A DNA stretch of 24,777 nucleotides, from NCBI GenBank assembly GCA_002751075.1, contig NAOQ01000046.1, forward strand, positions 151,674-176,450, given 5' to 3'. The translations under genes were made by a program, and so were the position numbers. The notes under the pieces were generated by a model that made no database searches, had not been told where the DNA came from, and saw only the letters and a program-made list of their open reading frames with translations. Origin of the DNA: Ichthyophonus hoferi (lineage: Eukaryota > Opisthokonta > Ichthyosporea > Ichthyophonida > Ichthyophonidae). The first letter of the stretch is position 1. Each line of letters starts with the position of its first letter. Positions 21,841 through 24,777 of the stretch are shown here, one piece after another.

Positions 21841-22150
21841 TAATTTTGAACATTGATTTGTAGTTGTTATTTTCCTGTGCTATAGTTATTATTTCAGTGT
21901 GCTGTAATTATTGCTATCAATTTCAACCTGTGATAATTTTTTCACTCATGTTCAGGGTAGCAGCCGACAATTGCAAGCAAAGAGGCTAAGATAAAAAATG
22001 TATATCCTTATATATTCAGTATTACTGCAGAATTAAACAGTCTTTAATCTGTCTCAGACAGGACCTTTTCATATTTTCTAAATATAATATTGAATATATA
22101 GAATACCTAAGAACCCAAAATCAATTATTTAAAAAAACTATAACCGTAGC
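21841..22150 (-). repeat. Dispersed repeat, copy C
   Basis: Begins at the MRPS10 stop codon. Closest to copy A: shared TTCAGGGTAGCAGCCGAC, TCTAAATATA and the GAATACxTxAGAACCCA block. It carries, on the plus strand, an AG acceptor followed by a 13-codon frame that is in phase with a possible GTACCT donor inside MRPS10 exon 4. Confidence 0.65.
21959..21997 (+). CDS. MRPS10: Possible alternative terminal exon of MRPS10
   Basis: If exon 4 ended at 21789 (donor GTACCT), splicing to the TTCAG acceptor here would replace the last residues of MRPS10 with a short basic tail (GSSRQLQAKRLR) and a stop. Donor strength is weak and the segment belongs to repeat copy C. Speculative. Confidence 0.15.
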
Positions 22151-23814
22151 TATTTTTTCTATAATCTATAGGGTGCTATATTTGACAATCCTTATATGCG
22201 CATACACATATGTTTATATATGCCTCTACACACCTACTGTTAACCCAGATGCATTCATATGTATAGTTTCTGTTGCTAGTAATCAGAAATGTAATGTTAT
22301 ATCATTCATTGTGTTTTATTTTTTATTATACAATCAAAATATAATTATATTTTCAACCACTATATGACTATCTTGGTTTATTTTTTTATTTATAAATATT
22401 TTGAGGAATAAATAAAATATATGAAACAGCAATAGTAAAATAGGAAGACAGGTGTTGTTTTTTAGTAATCAGATTATTGTTTTTGTCTTTAATTATCACG
22501 GAGACTGATAGTTACTTTGCACACAGAGACTCACTACGTGGCTATGCCTGATAACGTTACACAAGCTATTGCCACAGCAATAAAGGAGCATAAAGACAAC
22601 GATAACAATGCCACTGCTGTAAAATAAAGTAGTGACGTCCGGTTTGTTTGATTGGGGGGGGAATACCAGTAGTGATCTACAGATTAATTTTTCAGAACTA
22701 CAGAAAGCCAATAGCAAGCCTGATTGCCTAGTATTATTTGGTGAAGTCTACGCAAACGACTTGTAAAATATATTGAGATTTGGGTTTACCTTATTGGCTT
22801 TACCATCTTACTATATGAGGAATAAATTTAATATTTGGTTATTATTAAAAAAATCAATGAAATAGAAGACTGTCAACAAATATATTTAAAGCATCCGTGA
22901 TTTTTATCTTGTAATGTTTTCAAGTATGTTTAAGTATATCGAATTAGATACTTAACTCGATCGCCATTAATAAACAACTGTCGTCAATACCATGATTATT
23001 ATAGGATTATTAATGTGCATGATTGTGTTAAAAGTATTACAGTTTCCAATTGTAATAGATACAGTAATATAGGTTTTTTTACAATAAGGCTTTATATATA
23101 AAGTATAATGACTATATATGTTAGTCTTGAATATCAGGTAAGATCAAACTGTATAACGTTTTATTGTTTTTTTTCACCATCATGTTGGTTTTTCTTTCTT
23201 AATCCTATTTGTATTCCCAGGCATTGTCCTATTGCATTCTGTCCATTATGTATGATATTATCTGATGTGAATAAAAACAAATTTCCTCTCAATTAGAAAT
23301 AATGCTTGTATGTGATTAAAGCAATATACAATATACTATATGTATGTAACAACAGTGGTATAGACTTGTACTCTTTTTTATTCTATCCCATTATTAAATA
23401 TGCTTCTTTATGCACGCGGTTACTAATTAAGACGTATATTATCAAATATAACTACTGCCATGTTATGAGATACGTATATGCACATGTTAGGTAGTTTGAA
23501 GCGCATAGGTAGTACTTATATATTATAATGTGGCTCTAAGGCTGTATGGTTTATGCTAGTAGGAGTTTTTTCCTGATTATTCTGGCTTTGCCTTTTTATA
23601 TTCATATTAATTTTCTATAATTACATCAATTAATCATTTATAAATATATATATATTTAAAAGGATTGGTTGGTCAAGGTTAATTCAGTTTCATGTGTCCA
23701 TATATTATATCTTGCTATATATTTTATGCTTTATTACTAGTAGGATACTATAGTATAGAATGCATTAGAAGTTGTATATCAAATATAACAACATATGCAA
23801 TATTGCAATATGGT
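22151..23814. other. Intergenic, little recognised
   Basis: AT-rich. It holds an AATAAATAAA signal at 22407-22416 that could serve MRPS10 and the coding-like patch at 22544-22766. No other gene or known element was seen. Confidence 0.35.
22544..22766 (+). other. Coding-like patch, possibly relic
   Basis: Two short open stretches on the plus strand, in different frames, have coding-like composition: MPDNVTQAIATAIKEH (22544 onward) and SELQKANSKPDCLVLFGEV (to 22766). A run of eight G lies between them. No family was recognised. It could be two exons or a decayed element. Confidence 0.25.
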
Positions 23815-24465
23815 CAAAGTAACTATAATGATAATTAGCTAATAAATTAATGCTGGGTTTTAAAGTAGTTTAAATATAAAATATTATATTTGGAAAGTAT
23901 AAAAAGGTTCTGTCTGAGATAAATTGGAGGCTCTTAATTTTGTATTGATATTGAGTCAAGGTTATTCAATTTTTGCCCTAAATTCTCTGCTTGGACTTGT
24001 CGGTTTCCACAATGAGTATTGATGAGATAATTGCTACACAGGCTGAAATCAAACATCAAATTCAGGAAATAAATGCACAAATGCCAAACAAAAAAGTGGA
24101 GGTAATTGAAATCCTGGAATAATTAGCTACAGATTATACTCTAAGGAAGATAATAGGTGTTATGATTAGGTACACTGCTGGGTGATCAAAGGTAGTTTGT
24201 TATGTATCAGAATATGTGTCATTTTTATTGGCTTGTACACTGCTGTTGGTATCTCCAAATGTATAACTAGTAGTGGTTTTTGTTGCTTCGCAAGTGTAAC
24301 TGATAGCTGCTTGATCATATTTGTCTTTAAGTTGTTGTGTTAGAGGTTTTATAGACGGCCCATAAACCAACTCTCTAAGTAACTGACTGTAGTAATGATA
24401 TCTCTGTTCTAATTTAGAAGGGGTAGATGCTTTGATGCGCTTGGGTGCAAATATGTAAATTGCAC
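23815..24465 (+). repeat. Dispersed repeat, copy D (longest)
   Basis: The only copy that contains both halves of the family: the left half (23815-24065) matches copies A, B and C, and the right half (24290-24460) matches copy E. At the junction of the left half the plus strand reads MSIDEIIATQAEIKHQ from 24012. No terminal inverted repeat or target duplication was found, so the ends are approximate. Confidence 0.6.
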
Positions 24466-24476
24466 AATGTAATCAA
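24200..24476 (-). CDS. Open frame in repeat copy D, unassigned
   Basis: The minus strand is open for about 90 codons without needing an internal ATG, including APKRIKASTPSKLEQRYHYY and LRELVYGPSIKPLTQQLKDK. Composition is clearly coding-like and partly preserved in copy E, which suggests that the family once encoded, or captured, protein sequence. No known domain was recognised. Confidence 0.35.
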
Positions 24477-24638
24477 TCATTAAGTGCAGCTATGTCACTA
24501 TGTAAATAAGCACTATTATTATTATCTAGTGTCAGTAAGCAGTGTCCTGAATTCTGAACGAGTAAGCAATTGGAACACTGAGTATCGTATCGTAGACGAG
24601 AGCCAGTGATTGATTAGACATTACAATAACGATGTGTA

Positions 24639-24664
24639 TATTATTATATATATATATATATATT
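24639..24664. repeat. (TA)n dinucleotide run
   Basis: Short uninterrupted TA tract. The remaining sequence to the window end shows no recognisable gene. Confidence 0.8.
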
Positions 24665-24777
24665 GGTAATTAAATACAAAGTATTTTTGTGAGCGTTTAC
24701 GAGAACTTCGTATTTTTCATAGATACTGTGTATGTGTGAGCAGGGTCCGTATCTTTACTTGTGTTCCCGTACATGCT

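Noticed and set aside
1-24777. CRISPR arrays, rRNA, bacterial operons, prophage
   Set aside because: Spliced eukaryotic genes, polyadenylation signals and dispersed microsatellites dominate. No array of regular spacers and no rRNA-like segment was seen.
1-24777. Endogenous retrovirus, LTR element or Polinton
   Set aside because: No long terminal repeats, reverse transcriptase, integrase, capsid or protein-primed polymerase motif was recognised. The dispersed repeat family cannot be assigned to any of these.

Overview
The window is AT-rich, intron-rich nuclear DNA, most likely from an early-branching animal. A sponge would fit, but that is a guess. Most gene content lies in small exons that single-frame ORF reading misses. 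I rebuilt two complete genes exon by exon, using GT-AG boundaries, matching phases and protein similarity recalled from known families. All similarity statements come from memory, not from a search.

Layout. 1-2344: no recognisable gene; a CCAAT/TATA promoter-like site and a degenerate TATG repeat. 2345-6368 (minus): terminal exons of an unidentified gene, an EGF-like exon, several candidate exons, a long ATT/ACT-rich simple repeat, a TATAG pentamer array and a tRNA/SINE-like sequence. 6230-6602: a dispersed-repeat copy, an inverted-repeat element and a 14-bp tandem duplication. 6864-18879 (minus): complete EIF2D, 20 coding exons, 569 aa, with all family domains in order. 18880-19395: shared upstream region. 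19396-21840 (plus): complete MRPS10 (mitochondrial uS10m), 4 coding exons, 226 aa. 21841-24777: two more copies of the dispersed repeat, one with an open frame on the minus strand, and a short coding-like patch.

How the genes relate. EIF2D, a cytosolic initiation/recycling factor, and MRPS10, a mitoribosomal small-subunit protein, are head to head about 0.5 kb apart. A shared bidirectional promoter for two translation genes is plausible. The unidentified EGF-associated gene lies downstream of EIF2D on the same strand.

The most notable unexplained signal is an interspersed repeat family with five copies (6230-6446, 10390-10590, 19968-20285, 21841-22150, 23815-24465). The four copies that lie in or beside a called or candidate gene all have the same orientation relative to its transcription. 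Two start close to a 5' splice site, and one supplies a possible alternative terminal exon for MRPS10.
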